DNA of 64,000 bases from Scytonema hofmannii PCC 7110. Lineage in GTDB: Bacteria; Cyanobacteriota; Cyanobacteriia; Cyanobacteriales; Nostocaceae. Below are positions 27,222-36,118 of the stretch, in pieces. The notes under the pieces are model-generated. The model did no database searches, was not told the origin of the DNA, and was given only the letters and a program-made list of their open reading frames with translations. The position numbers were made by a program, and so were the translations under genes. Position 1 is the stretch's first letter. Every line of letters begins with the position of its first letter. The DNA lies in assembly GCF_000346485.2 (NCBI RefSeq), contig NZ_KQ976354.1, positions 3,289,421 through 3,353,420 of the forward strand. The letters run 5' to 3'.

Positions 27222-28490
27222 TCACCGGATACCCTCATTATCGATCGCACTGTAAATGTCGGTGGGGGCTAGTCCCAACCAAGGATCGTTACTGGGAGTC
27301 AGAAACAGTTCGGCATAAACTTTTTCATTCAATGCATCCACATAGCTTGTTTGGTTACCCCGTACAAACCATTGATGAATTTGTCTGTGCAATATATATT
27401 CGTTTCTCACTGTATCGAGAGCCATCGCTGCTTCAAAATTCCGAATCAGTTTTGATATATCCTGTGGATTTTTGGCAGACTGAAACTTTTTATCACCGAT
27501 TAAGGCAATGCTGTTTTTATCCAGTTTGGCAGACTCTGCATAGAGTTGGGCAATTCTGCTCCAAGTTGCTTGGTCTGTAATTTCTAAAGGAGTGTTTGGA
27601 TTTTCTGTGCTTTGCGGCTGGAGATTGTTGAGTATTGGGCTTTCCACTCTCATTTTTGAAACGGCCACTGCACCTGCTACTGTAGCACTAGGAGTTGCGC
27701 TCTCATTGTTGGGAGATGCGACTAGCCGAGGTGGAGACTGGATACCCAGTTTCGATAAATCTGCTGTCCATTGGTTTTGAAGAGTATTGAGGCGATCGCT
27801 ATGGTATTGTCGTAAAAAAGCTTCACGTTGCGAACCATTACGTTTGCTGTATTCCTTTGCTGCTACTTCCCCTTGCTGTAGGCGATCGAGAAAAGCTTTT
27901 GGTCCGTATAGTCCTGGAATTGCATCAATGGGACGACCCGAACTATCTAAAATGTAATGAATGCTATTACCTGTAATTGTACGTTCTAGTTTGCGCCCAT
28001 CACCAAAATCAATCGTTACTTTTGGTACGGGACGAACTGATTGCCAATGAAGGATAAAGTTTTCTCTTAATAGCTTAGAAATTTCTGCGTTTGGATATAA
28101 TGCGACTCTGAAAAACCTGCTGTTAGCGCAACTGAGATCTGTCTCCAAATTGCCTAGCAACCGCAAAGATAAAATTGGTTTACCGCTAGCTGTTGCAGCT
28201 GCTTTCGCTTTTTCTAGATCGGTGTACCAGTAAAGCTGAGAAGCATAACAATCTCTTTGCTGACAAAGGGAATCTAAAGCTTGACGGATTTGCACGTTAG
28301 CAGAATTTAATTCATTGGCATGGGATTTGAGAAATATTTCCAATCCAGTTTGACCTTTTTGTCGCAGCATCGCAACTTCTTGAGATAGTTTAGACGTTTT
28401 TGATATAGGAGTTTGAGTATAAGCTGGTTGTGAAAAACTGACACTTACCAGCATCAGTGCAAATGGAATTTGAACAAGAATTGTTTTCAT
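27222..28490 (-). CDS. Secreted thioredoxin-fold-like protein of unknown function
   Basis: 422 residues with a signal peptide (MKTILVQIPFALMLVSVSFS, cleavage near AYTQ). Residues about 85-210 (DLEKAKAAATASGKPILSLR, FILHWQSVRPVP, HYILDSSGRPIDAIPGLYGP) follow the layout of thioredoxin-like domains, but there is no CxxC; the Cys pairs LCQQRDC and SCANSR lie elsewhere. The C-terminal 200 residues have no recognised domain. The 5' flank and first codons are duplicated at 29371-29460. Confidence 0.7.
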   Translation of the reverse strand: MKTILVQIPFALMLVSVSFSQPAYTQTPISKTSKLSQEVAMLRQKGQTGLEIFLKSHANELNSANVQIRQALDSLCQQRDCYASQLYWYTDLEKAKAAATASGKPILSLRLLGNLETDLSCANSRFFRVALYPNAEISKLLRENFILHWQSVRPVPKVTIDFGDGRKLERTITGNSIHYILDSSGRPIDAIPGLYGPKAFLDRLQQGEVAAKEYSKRNGSQREAFLRQYHSDRLNTLQNQWTADLSKLGIQSPPRLVASPNNESATPSATVAGAVAVSKMRVESPILNNLQPQSTENPNTPLEITDQATWSRIAQLYAESAKLDKNSIALIGDKKFQSAKNPQDISKLIRNFEAAMALDTVRNEYILHRQIHQWFVRGNQTSYVDALNEKVYAELFLTPSNDPWLGLAPTDIYSAIDNEGIR

Positions 28491-28738
28491 AAAATAAAAT
28501 ACAAAAGAGCCAGTGTTAACCCACTTTCTCTAAGATTAACATGGAGATTGGGAAACGATTGTATGTTATGACTGTCTTCATATTAGAGTTTGAGAAATGG
28601 AATCAAATTCTTTAAACCCTCTCTTGAGTGTATTGACTGAGTACCCTAATGGGGAATCCTTCATTTTATTTCTGGAATTGAATGTAAATCGACAGAAGTC
28701 AATTATTGTCAAACTCAATAAATACTTCTCTACAACAA

Positions 28739-29005
28739 ATGAACAATATAATACAAACAACTCTTCCAACTCTAAAAAATGGTAGTTCTGGCGTAGCAGT
28801 CCAAATTTTGCAACGATTGTTAATGTTTCAAAGTATCAGCGTTCCTCGGTTATCTCTAAAAGTTGATGGTCTTTTCGGTCAATCAACAGAAGCAGCTGTG
28901 AAAGATTTTCAAAAAAGCAGAGGACTATCTGCAGATGGAGTTGTTGGTCTCAAAACTTGGCAAGAACTGAGTGCTTTACCTGGTGATGGAGAAGAAACTT
29001 TGTAA
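28739..29005 (+). CDS. Peptidoglycan-binding domain protein (PG_binding_1)
   Basis: 88 residues from the ATG at 28739, chosen over an upstream start at 28706 that the domain does not need. A single domain: LPTLKNGSSGVAVQILQRLL, then VDGLFGQSTEAAVKDFQ and LSADGVVGLKTWQEL, the standard three-helix repeat (GxxGxxVxxLQ..L.....DGxFGxxTxxAVxxFQ...GLxxDGxVGxxTW). No catalytic domain or signal peptide is present. Such stand-alone domains are frequent in cyanobacteria. Confidence 0.85.
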   Translation: MNNIIQTTLPTLKNGSSGVAVQILQRLLMFQSISVPRLSLKVDGLFGQSTEAAVKDFQKSRGLSADGVVGLKTWQELSALPGDGEETL

Positions 29006-29014
29006 GTAAGACAA

Positions 29015-29039
29015 GTAGGGGCGCAATGCCTTGCGCCCT
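29015..29039. repeat. GTAGGGGCGCAA hairpin repeat, second copy
   Basis: Same palindrome as at 20449, with the distal arm shortened to TTGCGCCCTT. It lies 10 bases after the peptidoglycan-binding gene. Confidence 0.75.
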
Positions 29040-29083
29040 TATAATAAATGTGGTTTATTTAGGTAGACACTATTGCGATATCA

Positions 29084-29373
29084 TCAAATCCTAGTTTTCA
29101 GTTGAGGTTTTGATGTTTGTCTGAGTTTTTGTATATCTATGTTTACAAGAATCTGTAGTAGCAGATTCAACAAGCCAACTTTTTGTTCCGGACAACTTCT
29201 GTTTAATTCACCAATTAATTTTTCTGAGGTCAGAAACCCGTCAACACCATCATGATTGATTAATCTGCGTTCATTGGGAAAACCTAGCAGCCTGACCGCA
29301 ATCAGGAGAGTATGCGTTTGCTGTAGAAAATCACTGCTTCTTGCTGCCAAGGATGTAAGATATTAGTGCTCAT
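29084..29373 (-). pseudogene. Possible frameshifted small gene
   Basis: From an ATG at 29371-29373 the frame reads MSTNILHPWQQEAVIFYSKR then ILS and TGA (29302-29304). The minus-one-related frame is open from upstream of that point and reads LLIAVRLLGFPNERRLINHD, DGFLTSEKLIGELNRSCPEQ and on to a TGA at 29084. Both halves have protein-like composition, suggesting one gene broken by an indel near 29305. Family not recognised. It could also be two chance frames. Confidence 0.3.
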
Positions 29374-29460
29374 AGAATTTGAACAAGAATTGTTTTCATA
29401 TATTAAGCTATACGAGAACCAGTATTGACCTACTTTCTCCAAGATTAACATAGAGGTTTA
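29371..29460. repeat. Duplicate of the 5' end of the 27222-28490 gene
   Basis: The segment resembles 28470-28550: it repeats the first codons (ATGAAAACAATTCTTGTTCA on the minus strand) and the upstream ACTTTCTC[C/T]AAGATTAACAT. After eight codons the copy diverges into a stop. A third, shorter echo of the ACTTTCTCCAAG motif is at about 30318. Confidence 0.65.
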
Positions 29461-29558
29461 GTGTTGCAGGATGGTTACATACCTATAATTAAGCTAAGTA
29501 GGCTTGACTGCATAGAACAGTTAGGACGCTTTCTTATTAGCTGTATGTCGAATTTATT

Positions 29559-30182
29559 ATGTCTAAACCAAAAATTTTGCAAGAAGGAACTAGTTACACT
29601 TTTCGTTCTTACTTCGAGTTACCTTATGAAACAGAAGATATTTTAGCTGAATTGGGTTATAGCTTTTCACGTGCGCGTATGACCTTACCCTCTTCTCAAC
29701 GTGTACCACAACGTTTACCTGAATTACGTCAGCAAATCGAGGAGTTGTTACCATTAGTAACTTTATCAAGCGAAACTGCACGTCGAGAAATTATGGTAGC
29801 ACCAGTACTTTCGGAACTAGCGCGTTTTTGTAAGTGTCAAATGCGTTTAGAATATCCTCTCCAGGTAAGTTCTCAACTCAAAGGTAATCTAGATTACTTA
29901 CTGCGAAATACGAACACAGAAGAAAGAAATAAAAATTTTCTGGTAGTTGAGGCTAAAAACGACGATTTGTCAAGAGGATTTACTCAACTATCAGCAGAGT
30001 TAATCGCTTTGGCAATAGCAGAAGAACAAGATATTCTTTATGGTGCAGTTACAGTAGGTGATACTTGGCGTTTTGGTTTATTAGAACAACAGCCTCTTCA
30101 TATTACTCAAGACATTACTTTGTATCGCGTGCCTGATGATTTAGATGTTTTAATGCAAATATTGATTGGAATTATTGAATAA
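29559..30182 (+). CDS. Hypothetical protein with PD-(D/E)XK-like motif
   Basis: 207 residues. A central GNLDYLLRN ... NFLVVEAKNDDLSRGFTQLS resembles the D ... ExK active site of PD-(D/E)XK nucleases, followed by a helix (AELIALAIAEEQ) as in that fold. The N-terminal 90 residues are helical without a known domain. Similar proteins occur in many cyanobacteria, often next to toxin genes. Nuclease activity is inference from the motif only. Confidence 0.6.
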   Translation: MSKPKILQEGTSYTFRSYFELPYETEDILAELGYSFSRARMTLPSSQRVPQRLPELRQQIEELLPLVTLSSETARREIMVAPVLSELARFCKCQMRLEYPLQVSSQLKGNLDYLLRNTNTEERNKNFLVVEAKNDDLSRGFTQLSAELIALAIAEEQDILYGAVTVGDTWRFGLLEQQPLHITQDITLYRVPDDLDVLMQILIGIIE

Positions 30183-30353
30183 TAGTATTTTTCGCATAGG
30201 AACAGATTGTACCTTCCAAGAAATTTCTTCATCATGTAGGGTGGGCGTCCTCGCCCGCCCACTTCATAGGATGGTGTTTATACTTTCTTCAAAATTTAAC
30301 ATTTCTGATTTTGACTGACTTTCTCCAAGGCTAACACGGTGGGAGTCATGGAG

Positions 30354-30516
30354 GGGAGCATCCCGTTTTGGCAATTTGCCCTCAGAATGGAATTCTAGGG
30401 CTATACAAACAAAGTTCACCTACGTGGACTTCGTATTAGTCCGCGCAGGCGGACTTAGCTTGTATAGCCGCGATTACGAACATCGCCAGGTGTTTTTTCC
30501 AAATTGGGATACTCCC
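30354..30516. mobile_element. MITE, GGGAG[T/C]ATCC family, copy 1
   Basis: 163 bp with terminal repeats GGGAGCATCCCGTTTTGG / CCAAATTGGGATACTCCC. The flanks are a perfect 8-bp duplication TCATGGAG (30346-30353 and 30517-30524). The interior contains nested hairpins (outer arms GCTATACAA / TTGTATAGC). It is nearly identical, in opposite orientation, to copy 2 at 39477-39639. It has no coding capacity. The remainder of 30183-30678 has only a short GGGCG palindrome at 30237-30262. Confidence 0.9.
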
Positions 30517-30678
30517 TCATGGAGCGCGTTAAAGCCTTCTAACTTGGGTTGATGAAGCAATAGCTTTGCACTTTGCATAACGGCAGATCTCAGTTGAAAC
30601 TCTCCAACTCCTTTGTACGGGATATAGAATTGAAAGAGAATACGATTACAAAGTACTAGCTTTATAAGAGACGTAAAA

Positions 30679-31116
30679 GTGCAACAGCAGTCTAATGGTC
30701 GGCTCTGTGTTTTCTTAGATACAAATGTTTTAGCGGCTTATCTACGTGGTGAGCCGCCTATTTCCCAGATCTTTTCCAATGAAGTTCTCAAGAGAGTGCG
30801 CTTTGCAATTAATCCTATAGTGCTTCAAGAGCTTTTTTTTCTGGCAGAAACTCATAAATATCCTGAAATATTAGACAACCTTCAAGCAGAAGTCAGTATG
30901 TTACCCCTCAATCTTGAGAGGGCTGAGGAATATCTTCAACAAGCAAACACTCTTCGCAATCTTTTAGCCCATTCAAATGATATTTTGATTCTTAGTAGTG
31001 CTGCCGATTGTGATTATTTAGTCACTTACGATCGCGCACTCAGGTCATTGCCAACCAGCAAACCTCAGATAGTTACTCCCGAACAACTGCTCTCTCAACT
31101 TGGAACTAAGGTGTGA
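30679..31116 (+). CDS. PIN-domain toxin
   Basis: 145 residues from a GTG (VQQQSNGRLCVFLDTNVLAA). The PIN active-site acids are visible: Asp in FLDTNVLAAYL, Glu in IVLQELFFL, Asp in HSNDILILSSA and Asp in YLVTYDRAL. PIN toxins are Mg2+-dependent RNases. No antitoxin gene precedes it. A second PIN fragment starts at its stop (GTGTGA overlap), so it may be an orphan or part of a broken two-gene module. Confidence 0.8.
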   Translation: MQQQSNGRLCVFLDTNVLAAYLRGEPPISQIFSNEVLKRVRFAINPIVLQELFFLAETHKYPEILDNLQAEVSMLPLNLERAEEYLQQANTLRNLLAHSNDILILSSAADCDYLVTYDRALRSLPTSKPQIVTPEQLLSQLGTKV

Positions 31117-31310
31117 AGGTTTATATTGATACAGGTATTTTTATTGATTACCTCAGTCCACAAACAATAGCTGGTTCATCATTACGATCTATAAGCCGTC
31201 GTAGCCGTACTTCTCAGAAGTTATTTGAGGATGCAGAGAAAGTGCTCAAGTTGATAGCATCTTCACATATAGGAGCTACATCAAGCCTTACATACTATAT
31301 TATTCTTTAA
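31113..31310 (+). pseudogene. N-terminal fragment of a second PIN-domain protein
   Basis: 65 residues overlapping the previous stop by four bases. KVYIDTGIFIDYLSP is the first PIN motif. RRSRTSQKLFEDAEKVLKLI and GATSSLTYY are typical of the following helices. The frame then ends at once (IIL, stop) where a full PIN domain needs about 70 more residues. This is a truncated copy. Confidence 0.65.
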
Positions 31311-31329
31311 TACTGTTATTAGATGTAAA

Positions 31330-31581
31330 ATGACTACAAACACTACAACTATGCACAACCTCAGTAGAATTACTCACAACTCAGCAGTTATGAGTGGCAA
31401 ACCCTGTATCCGAGGAATGCGCGTCACTGTTGGTACTATTGTCGGCTTAATCGCATCTAGACATTCTTTCAGTGATATTCTCAAAGCATATCCATACCTA
31501 GAAGAAGCAGATATATATGAAGCACTTGCTTATGCAGCTTGGAGAGCAGAAGAAATTGAAGTTCCCTTGAAAACCGCATAA
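31330..31581 (+). CDS. DUF433 antitoxin
   Basis: 83 residues. The DUF433 signature is complete: SGKPCIRGMRVTVGTIVGLI, then DILKAYPYLEEADIYEALAY and AAWRAEEIE. DUF433 proteins usually precede and neutralise a DUF5615 PIN-like toxin. No intact DUF5615 gene follows here; the only one in the window is broken by a MITE at 39380. A decayed DUF433 copy lies at 35972. The start could be the internal ATG at 31351. Confidence 0.85.
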   Translation: MTTNTTTMHNLSRITHNSAVMSGKPCIRGMRVTVGTIVGLIASRHSFSDILKAYPYLEEADIYEALAYAAWRAEEIEVPLKTA

Positions 31582-31726
31582 AAATTTTGATAAATATGAA
31601 TTTGTACCCAAATTGGATTGGGGTAACCAAAAATGTTCAAAATTAGATGAGCGTGCCGATCATACAATAGAAGTATTATTATGGCGATCGCAAGTTCAAA
31701 ATCTCCAACCACTGAAAATTCATTGA
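31574..31726 (+). other. Possible coding remnant
   Basis: A frame overlapping the end of the DUF433 gene reads NFDKYEFVPKLDWGNQ, SKLDERADHTIEVLLWRSQV and QPLKIH before TGA. The composition looks like protein and not like noise, but there is no start codon and I do not recognise the family. It may be the tail of a lost gene. Confidence 0.25.
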
Positions 31727-31764
31727 CATGTTAAAGAGTGTGGGAAATGGGGTACTATGAAATT

Positions 31765-32052
31765 ATGAACTTTGAATGGGATAAAAATAAAAACGAAGCT
31801 AACATTATCAAGCATGGATTAGATTTCGCAGATGCTCCAAGAATTTTTAATTTTCCACTTCGGATTAGTTTAGATGAGCGCGAGGATTATGGAGAAGACC
31901 GTTGGATTGGAATTGGAATGCTAGATGGTCGAGTAGTGGTGGTCGTTTACACCGAACCAGACGAACAAACTGTTCGCATTATCTCACTCCGAAAGGCTTT
32001 ACCTTATGAAAGAAAACGCTATGAACAATACCTCAAGAACGAACTGGGATAA
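31765..32052 (+). CDS. brnT: BrnT-family toxin
   Basis: 95 residues from the ATG at 31765 (MNFEWDKNKNEANIIKHGLD), chosen because the BrnT domain begins exactly there. EWDxxKxxxNxxKHG is the family start. SLDEREDYGEDRWIGIGML, then VVVVYTEPDEQTVRIISLRK and ERKRYEQYL complete the RelE-like fold. BrnT is a ribonuclease toxin. The antitoxin start (32021) lies inside its last codons, so the two are coupled, and BrnA normally represses the operon. Confidence 0.9.
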   Translation: MNFEWDKNKNEANIIKHGLDFADAPRIFNFPLRISLDEREDYGEDRWIGIGMLDGRVVVVVYTEPDEQTVRIISLRKALPYERKRYEQYLKNELG

Positions 32053-32272
32053 GGTTGACGCACTAACAGAAGATGAAATTGATACCTCCGATATTCCACC
32101 ACTGACAGAAGACTTTTTTAGCAAGTCACATTGGCGCAAACCAGTCTCATCACCTAGTATTCTAGTTCCAATTGATGCAGAAACCCTGGCATGGTTTCAA
32201 GCGCAAGGAGAAGATTATGAGAAACGGATAGCTGCAGCATTAAGAATTTATGCAGAAGCACATAAGTATTAA
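32021..32272 (+). CDS. brnA: BrnA-family antitoxin
   Basis: 83 residues from the ATG at 32021 (MNNTSRTNWDKVDALTEDEI), overlapping brnT by 32 bases. The acidic N-terminus DKVDALTEDEIDTSDIPPL and the C-terminal SILVPIDAETLAWFQAQGE and RIAAALRIYAEA (ribbon-helix-helix) are the BrnA pattern. It should bind both BrnT and the operator. Confidence 0.9.
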   Translation: MNNTSRTNWDKVDALTEDEIDTSDIPPLTEDFFSKSHWRKPVSSPSILVPIDAETLAWFQAQGEDYEKRIAAALRIYAEAHKY

Positions 32273-32365
32273 TGTGGCGAAAGATTAACGTGGTAGGCAA
32301 GCAACAGATGGCTCTGTATTGTAAACAAGCCATAGAAGTACTTTCAAAAAAAACGTATTTTCTTT

Positions 32366-32587
32366 ATGTCCTCTTTGATAGAAATCGAAACAGCAATTAA
32401 ACAACTTCCAGAAAACGAAATTCGCCAACTTGCCATGTGGATTCAGACATACTTAGATGAAGCATGGGATCGGCAAATAGAAGTAGATTTAAAATCTGGT
32501 AAATTAAACAACCTGATTGGTAAAGCAGAAGCTGACATTGCAGCTAATAACGTGAGAGATCTTGATGAAGTCCTTAACGACACCTGA
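32366..32587 (+). CDS. Antitoxin of a ParE/HigB-like module
   Basis: 73 residues. IEIETAIKQLPENEIRQLAM, then WDRQIEVDLKSGKLNNLIGK and EADIAANNVRDL match the small addiction-module antitoxins that precede cyanobacterial RelE/ParE-type toxins. The downstream toxin starts within its last codons (32565), so they are coupled. Confidence 0.8.
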   Translation: MSSLIEIETAIKQLPENEIRQLAMWIQTYLDEAWDRQIEVDLKSGKLNNLIGKAEADIAANNVRDLDEVLNDT

Positions 32588-32822
32588 TTTTTGGCAAGCA
32601 TATGCTGCTTTGTCTTCCGAGATGAAAGAGCAGGCTCAAAAAGCATACCAGCTATGGAAAAATAATCCCTCACACCCATCTCTCCATTTTAAGAAGGTTG
32701 GTAAAAATCTTTGGTCTGCTCGCATTGCAGGAGGTTACCGAGCATTGGCATTAAAAAAAGGTGATGATTATTACTGGTTTTGGATTGGTTCTCATGAGGA
32801 TTATGATGCTATGCTCAATTAA
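32565..32822 (+). CDS. RelE/ParE-superfamily toxin
   Basis: 85 residues from the ATG at 32565 (MKSLTTPDFWQAYAALSSEM). KEQAQKAYQLWKNNPSHPSL followed by HFKKVGKNLWSARIAGGYRAL and a YYWFWIGSHEDYDAML tail fit the RelE-like fold (conserved Lys, Arg and C-terminal His-x-x-Tyr). It probably cleaves mRNA or inhibits gyrase; sequence alone does not decide. It overlaps the antitoxin by 23 bases. Confidence 0.85.
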   Translation: MKSLTTPDFWQAYAALSSEMKEQAQKAYQLWKNNPSHPSLHFKKVGKNLWSARIAGGYRALALKKGDDYYWFWIGSHEDYDAMLN

Positions 32823-32848
32823 ATTCAGTTATGGTTAAGTATTTAAGA

Positions 32849-33178
32849 CTACTTGGAAACAACTCGTGTTCGAGCTTGTGAGTCAGATTGAGGTTTGCTT
32901 GTGATTACAATCTCCACATCTTGACCTAGTGCATTTAAGAATTGAAATAGGTTTACAGTAGAAAAGCTGGATAATTTTCCTGTCATCAAAGCAGATACCT
33001 TGGATCGATCAATTACTAAAAGTTCTGCTGCTTCAGCTTGTGTCATGTGTTGCGTGGAAATAATGTTGCAAATTTTACGTACAAGTTCGGCTTTTACCAG
33101 CAATTCGTCAGGGTTCTCTAAACTCAAATCGGCAAATACATTACCGCTACTTGCTTGTATTTTAATTTCCTCAGTCAT
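32849..33178 (-). CDS. XRE-family antitoxin (HigA-like)
   Basis: 109 residues. A helix-turn-helix at about 45-80 (THQ-type: HMTQAEAAELLVIDRSKVSA, then LMTGKLSSFSTVNLFQFLNA) and LGQDVEIVIT match the compact XRE antitoxins paired with HigB toxins. Its ATG overlaps the stop of a 41-residue upstream remnant (ATGA), so it was the second gene of an operon whose first gene seems truncated. Confidence 0.85.
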   Translation of the reverse strand: MTEEIKIQASSGNVFADLSLENPDELLVKAELVRKICNIISTQHMTQAEAAELLVIDRSKVSALMTGKLSSFSTVNLFQFLNALGQDVEIVITSKPQSDSQARTRVVSK

Positions 33179-33300
33179 TGTTGCTCTTCTTGTTGAGTAT
33201 AGTTTTCTGCATATTCCTCCTTTACTTCATCTAGCATTGCGATATAAACAGTAAACCAAAAAGTTTTTCCCTCTTGAATTGTTCGCACTGACTTAAACAC
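33175..33300 (-). pseudogene. Small upstream partner or remnant of the HigA-like operon
   Basis: A GTG at 33298-33300 opens 41 residues (VFKSVRTIQEGKTFWFTVYI, EEYAENYTQQEEQQ) that end overlapping the antitoxin start. The composition is protein-like but it is far shorter than a HigB toxin and has no toxin motif. Either a truncated gene or a tiny coupled leader. Confidence 0.35.
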
Positions 33301-33746
33301 TATAACAAGTACGCTTGGTCATTGTTCATTAGGATACCAACCTGCTGGTAAGTGGTCGGACAAAAAGAAATGAGCTATGTCAAGAAAAGTTAAGAGAACA
33401 GAGGAAATGCCATCGCCTTTTAAAAAAACTTTGCAATTGACTATGTTTTGGTTGTAGTTGGTGTAGATGACTTATATGTGGCATTGGACGCAAGCGATTG
33501 GCTTGAGGTGAGGAAGTGGGAGAACAGGAAAAATCGGGCATTAGGGCTATTATTCAAAGTTTTATTGCGAATTTGCCTAAAAACTGCATATGTTGCTTTT
33601 TTTAACATCTATATATTTAAATTGGATATTTAAAGTAACTAATTTTGTTATCTACCATTAGAGGGATTTAAAAAAAAAAACTCCTTGGAGAAAGATTTTT
33701 TGAACTAGTTATGCGATGATGATTTCTATTACTACATGAAATTCAT
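33301..33746. other. Intergenic, no gene supported
   Basis: About 445 bases. One plus-strand frame (33448-33633) has no family signature. An A-run at about 33670 is the only notable feature. Probably decayed DNA of the accessory island. Confidence 0.35.
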
Positions 33747-33989
33747 GTGTGTTATGTGTTTGTTGATGGGGTAAGCATTAGTCCAAACAATCAAATTATT
33801 GCTTCTGCTAGCTCTGACAAAACCATCAAACTTTGGAAACGCGATGGCACTTGGACTCAAACTTTAGAGGGGCATGAAAATACAGTGATAGATATTAGTT
33901 TTAGCCACGACGGACAAATCCTTGCATCTGTTAGTAAGGACAAAACTATTAAAATTTGGCAAGCTCCAAGAGAAGCTCATCAAGGTTGA
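33747..33989 (+). pseudogene. WD40-repeat fragment
   Basis: 80 codons holding less than two blades: VSISPNNQIIASASSDKTIK followed by LW, and GHENTVIDISFSHDGQILAS followed by VSKDKTIKIW. They resemble the large WD40 protein at 8840-12430. There is no upstream domain or good start, so this is the 3' end of a lost WD40 gene. It stops one base before the LanM-like fragment. Confidence 0.7.
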
Positions 33990-33990
33990 A

Positions 33991-34476
33991 ATGAAAGTTA
34001 AAACATCTGACTTAACGCACATTATTGCTCAAGCTAGCTATTTATCTGAACGTCTGGGCAAACAGTTACAAGTTACTGATAGCGAACAACAGCTAATATC
34101 GCGTCTTCAACGCTGGTGTAAGGTCAGTGCTCACGGAAACTGGGAAAAATTCCAGAAGCGCCTACTTTGGGATGGGTTAGATATTGAGCAAGCACAACAG
34201 GCTTTGTGATCGCTCCCTGTAGTGGATAGCCAAGTTTTACCAGTTTGGGCTGAGACTTTGAGGGCGATGATTGAAACCGCTTCTCATTTTCATCCTCCAT
34301 CATTGACTACGATAAATCTGCAGAAACCTTTAGCATTTCAACCATTTCAAGAACTATTGCTACCAGCAATCTCTGTGGCGCGACAGCAGTTATTAATTCG
34401 TTTGGGTACTAATTTTCTATCTGATGAACATCTACCTTTAAAAATACTCTCTGAGTCCGCTTACCTCACTTTCGAG
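33991..34476 (+). pseudogene. N-terminal fragment of a LanM-type lanthipeptide synthetase
   Basis: Starting MKVKTSDLTHIIAQASYLSE, it continues LQRWCKVSAHGNWEKFQKRL, LWDGLDIEQAQQAL, then TGA (34207-34209), then in the same frame VLPVWAETLRAMIETASHF, PFQELLLPAISVARQQL and ILSESAYLTFE. This is the LanM N-terminus (before and within the dehydratase domain). CGA to TGA explains the stop. Similarity ends near 34476, where a truncated helicase gene begins on the other strand. About 85% of a LanM protein, including the cyclase domain, is missing. No precursor-peptide gene is seen. Confidence 0.65.
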
Positions 34477-35702
34477 TGTAGTCATATCCCCCTAACAACC
34501 CTGCTTGTAAAACTTCTACACAGCGATGCTCTTCTATCCCTGTTAACTGGCTTAAATCCCGTGCTGCACCTTCTTTTCCTGACAAACTACGGGGTTGGGC
34601 GCGAACTAGGCGAGAACTGTTTGATTCAGTTCTGACTCCAAAAGTACTCTCAATCCAGATGGACAAGGGATCTGTGACAAAACTTTGGTAATCTTGAGAA
34701 GAGGTTACTGTTGGTGTAAAAATCCGTTGAGTCAGTTCTTGAATAAAATTGGAGTTTTGTAAATTTTTATGAGGAGTATTGCGTCGTAGGGTTTCTCCGA
34801 TAACGTGTTCTGGATAGACCACTGTCCCAAAAAGTTGAGAAGCAACACGAGCAACTTCAAATTGTTGTTGTTGATAAGTCCCTGCACTTGCCAAAGTTGC
34901 TGATGTACCAACACACTGAAAATTTTCTCCTGCTAAACGTTCTCTCACCCGCCGCACCAACATAGCTACATCTGCGCCTTGGCGACCTCGGTAGGTATGC
35001 AGTTCGTCTAAGACTAGAAAGTGCAATCCTTGGGCTGCATGAATTAAATCCTTTTCTCCCGGTCGTGTTAGGAGGAGTTCTAACATGACATAGTTAGTGA
35101 GTAAGATATCTGGTGGATTTGTTTGAATCTTTTTATCTTTCTTGGTCATTTTCTTGTCCGGTGTAGCGGGCGAAAGTGACTGGTTGTTGATTTTCAGGGT
35201 AGCCGCGACACAAAAACTTTTCTAGTTCTTTTGCTTGACTGTTGGCTAGGGCATTCATTGGGTAAACAACGATCGCTTGAATTCCTTGAACGGAACCTAG
35301 TTTGAGAACGCGATCGACAATGGGAATAATATAGGAAAGACTTTTTCCAGAGCCAGTTCCTGTGGTGAGAACATAGTTATATCCGTCTCGAGCAATGCCA
35401 ATTGCATCAGCTTGGTGTTTGTGCAAGCATAAGGGTTGACCGTTCTCTTGTTGTTCGTCTTTTTTAACCCGGAAAATACGGGAACACTCGCTATGTAATA
35501 TACCTTGCTCGACGAGCTCGTCAATCCATCCGCCTGGTTCAAAAGCAGGATTCAGTTGAATGAGTGGTTCGGGCCAAAGAGTTCCTTGGCTAAAGTTATC
35601 TCGAACGTACTGTACAATTCTTTTGTCTTTTATGTGAATAAAGCTAGTGACGTAGGATGAATAGTCCTTAATTAGCTTGTGTCGAAAGTCAAAGATATTC
35701 AT
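34466..35702 (-). pseudogene. DEAD/DEAH-box helicase, frameshifted and 3'-truncated
   Basis: The first frame (from ATG at 35702) gives LHKHQADAIGIARDGYNYVL followed by TTGTGSGKSLSYIIP (Walker A, motif I) and VVYPMNALANSQ (Ia), ending RYTGQENDQER, TAA. The next frame continues with PPDILLTNYVMLELLL, FLVLDELHTYRGRQGADVAM (DEAH-like motif II) and CVGTSATLAS (motif III). Removing one T in AGATAAAAAG (about 35119) would join them. The protein stops at GGYDYTRK, well before motifs IV-VI of a family usually far longer. The break coincides with the end of the LanM fragment. Confidence 0.78.
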
Positions 35703-35971
35703 AGGTCGCTCTAATCGGGACTATCTCCTTTACAATACGTACTACTTGCTCAACCGCACAACTGGTTTAACAAGCAGTACGTACGAGCGTCAATAGCAAA
35801 ATCTCAGATGAAAATGAGAACAAAAGTTCTCTGTGTAAGTGTAACCGATTGACAACGGTATGACATCCTTGAAGCGATCGCCCATACATAAATCTTATAA
35901 ATTTGCCGTCAAAATTACTAAATTAGCGTTAAATTTGTTGAGCAACAGCTAAACAGCAAATGTGTTAAACA
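35703..35971. other. Intergenic upstream of the broken helicase
   Basis: About 270 bases holding the presumed helicase promoter. A GTACG-type dyad occurs at about 35737-35785. No gene is seen. Confidence 0.35.
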
Positions 35972-36073
35972 GGGCGGACTTTCGGTGATATCCTTAAAGT
36001 ATATCCTTACTTAGGAGAAGCAGGTATATATGAGGCAATCACTTATGCAACTTGGTAGACGGAAGAAATAGAA
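35972..36073 (+). pseudogene. Decayed DUF433 fragment
   Basis: The frame GRTFGDILKVYPYLGEAGIY followed by EAITYATW, TAG, TEEIE matches the second half of the DUF433 protein at 31330 (SFSDILKAYPYLEEADIY, EALAYAAWRAEEIE) with an internal stop and no N-terminus. It lies directly upstream of hicB. Confidence 0.7.
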
Positions 36074-36118
36074 AGTTGGTGTAGGGAGGATGTCACAAAC
36101 AACTATAGTGAGTGTCAT

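Noticed and set aside
33448-33633. 61-codon frame between HigA and the WD40 fragment
   Set aside because: No recognisable domain or ribosome site.
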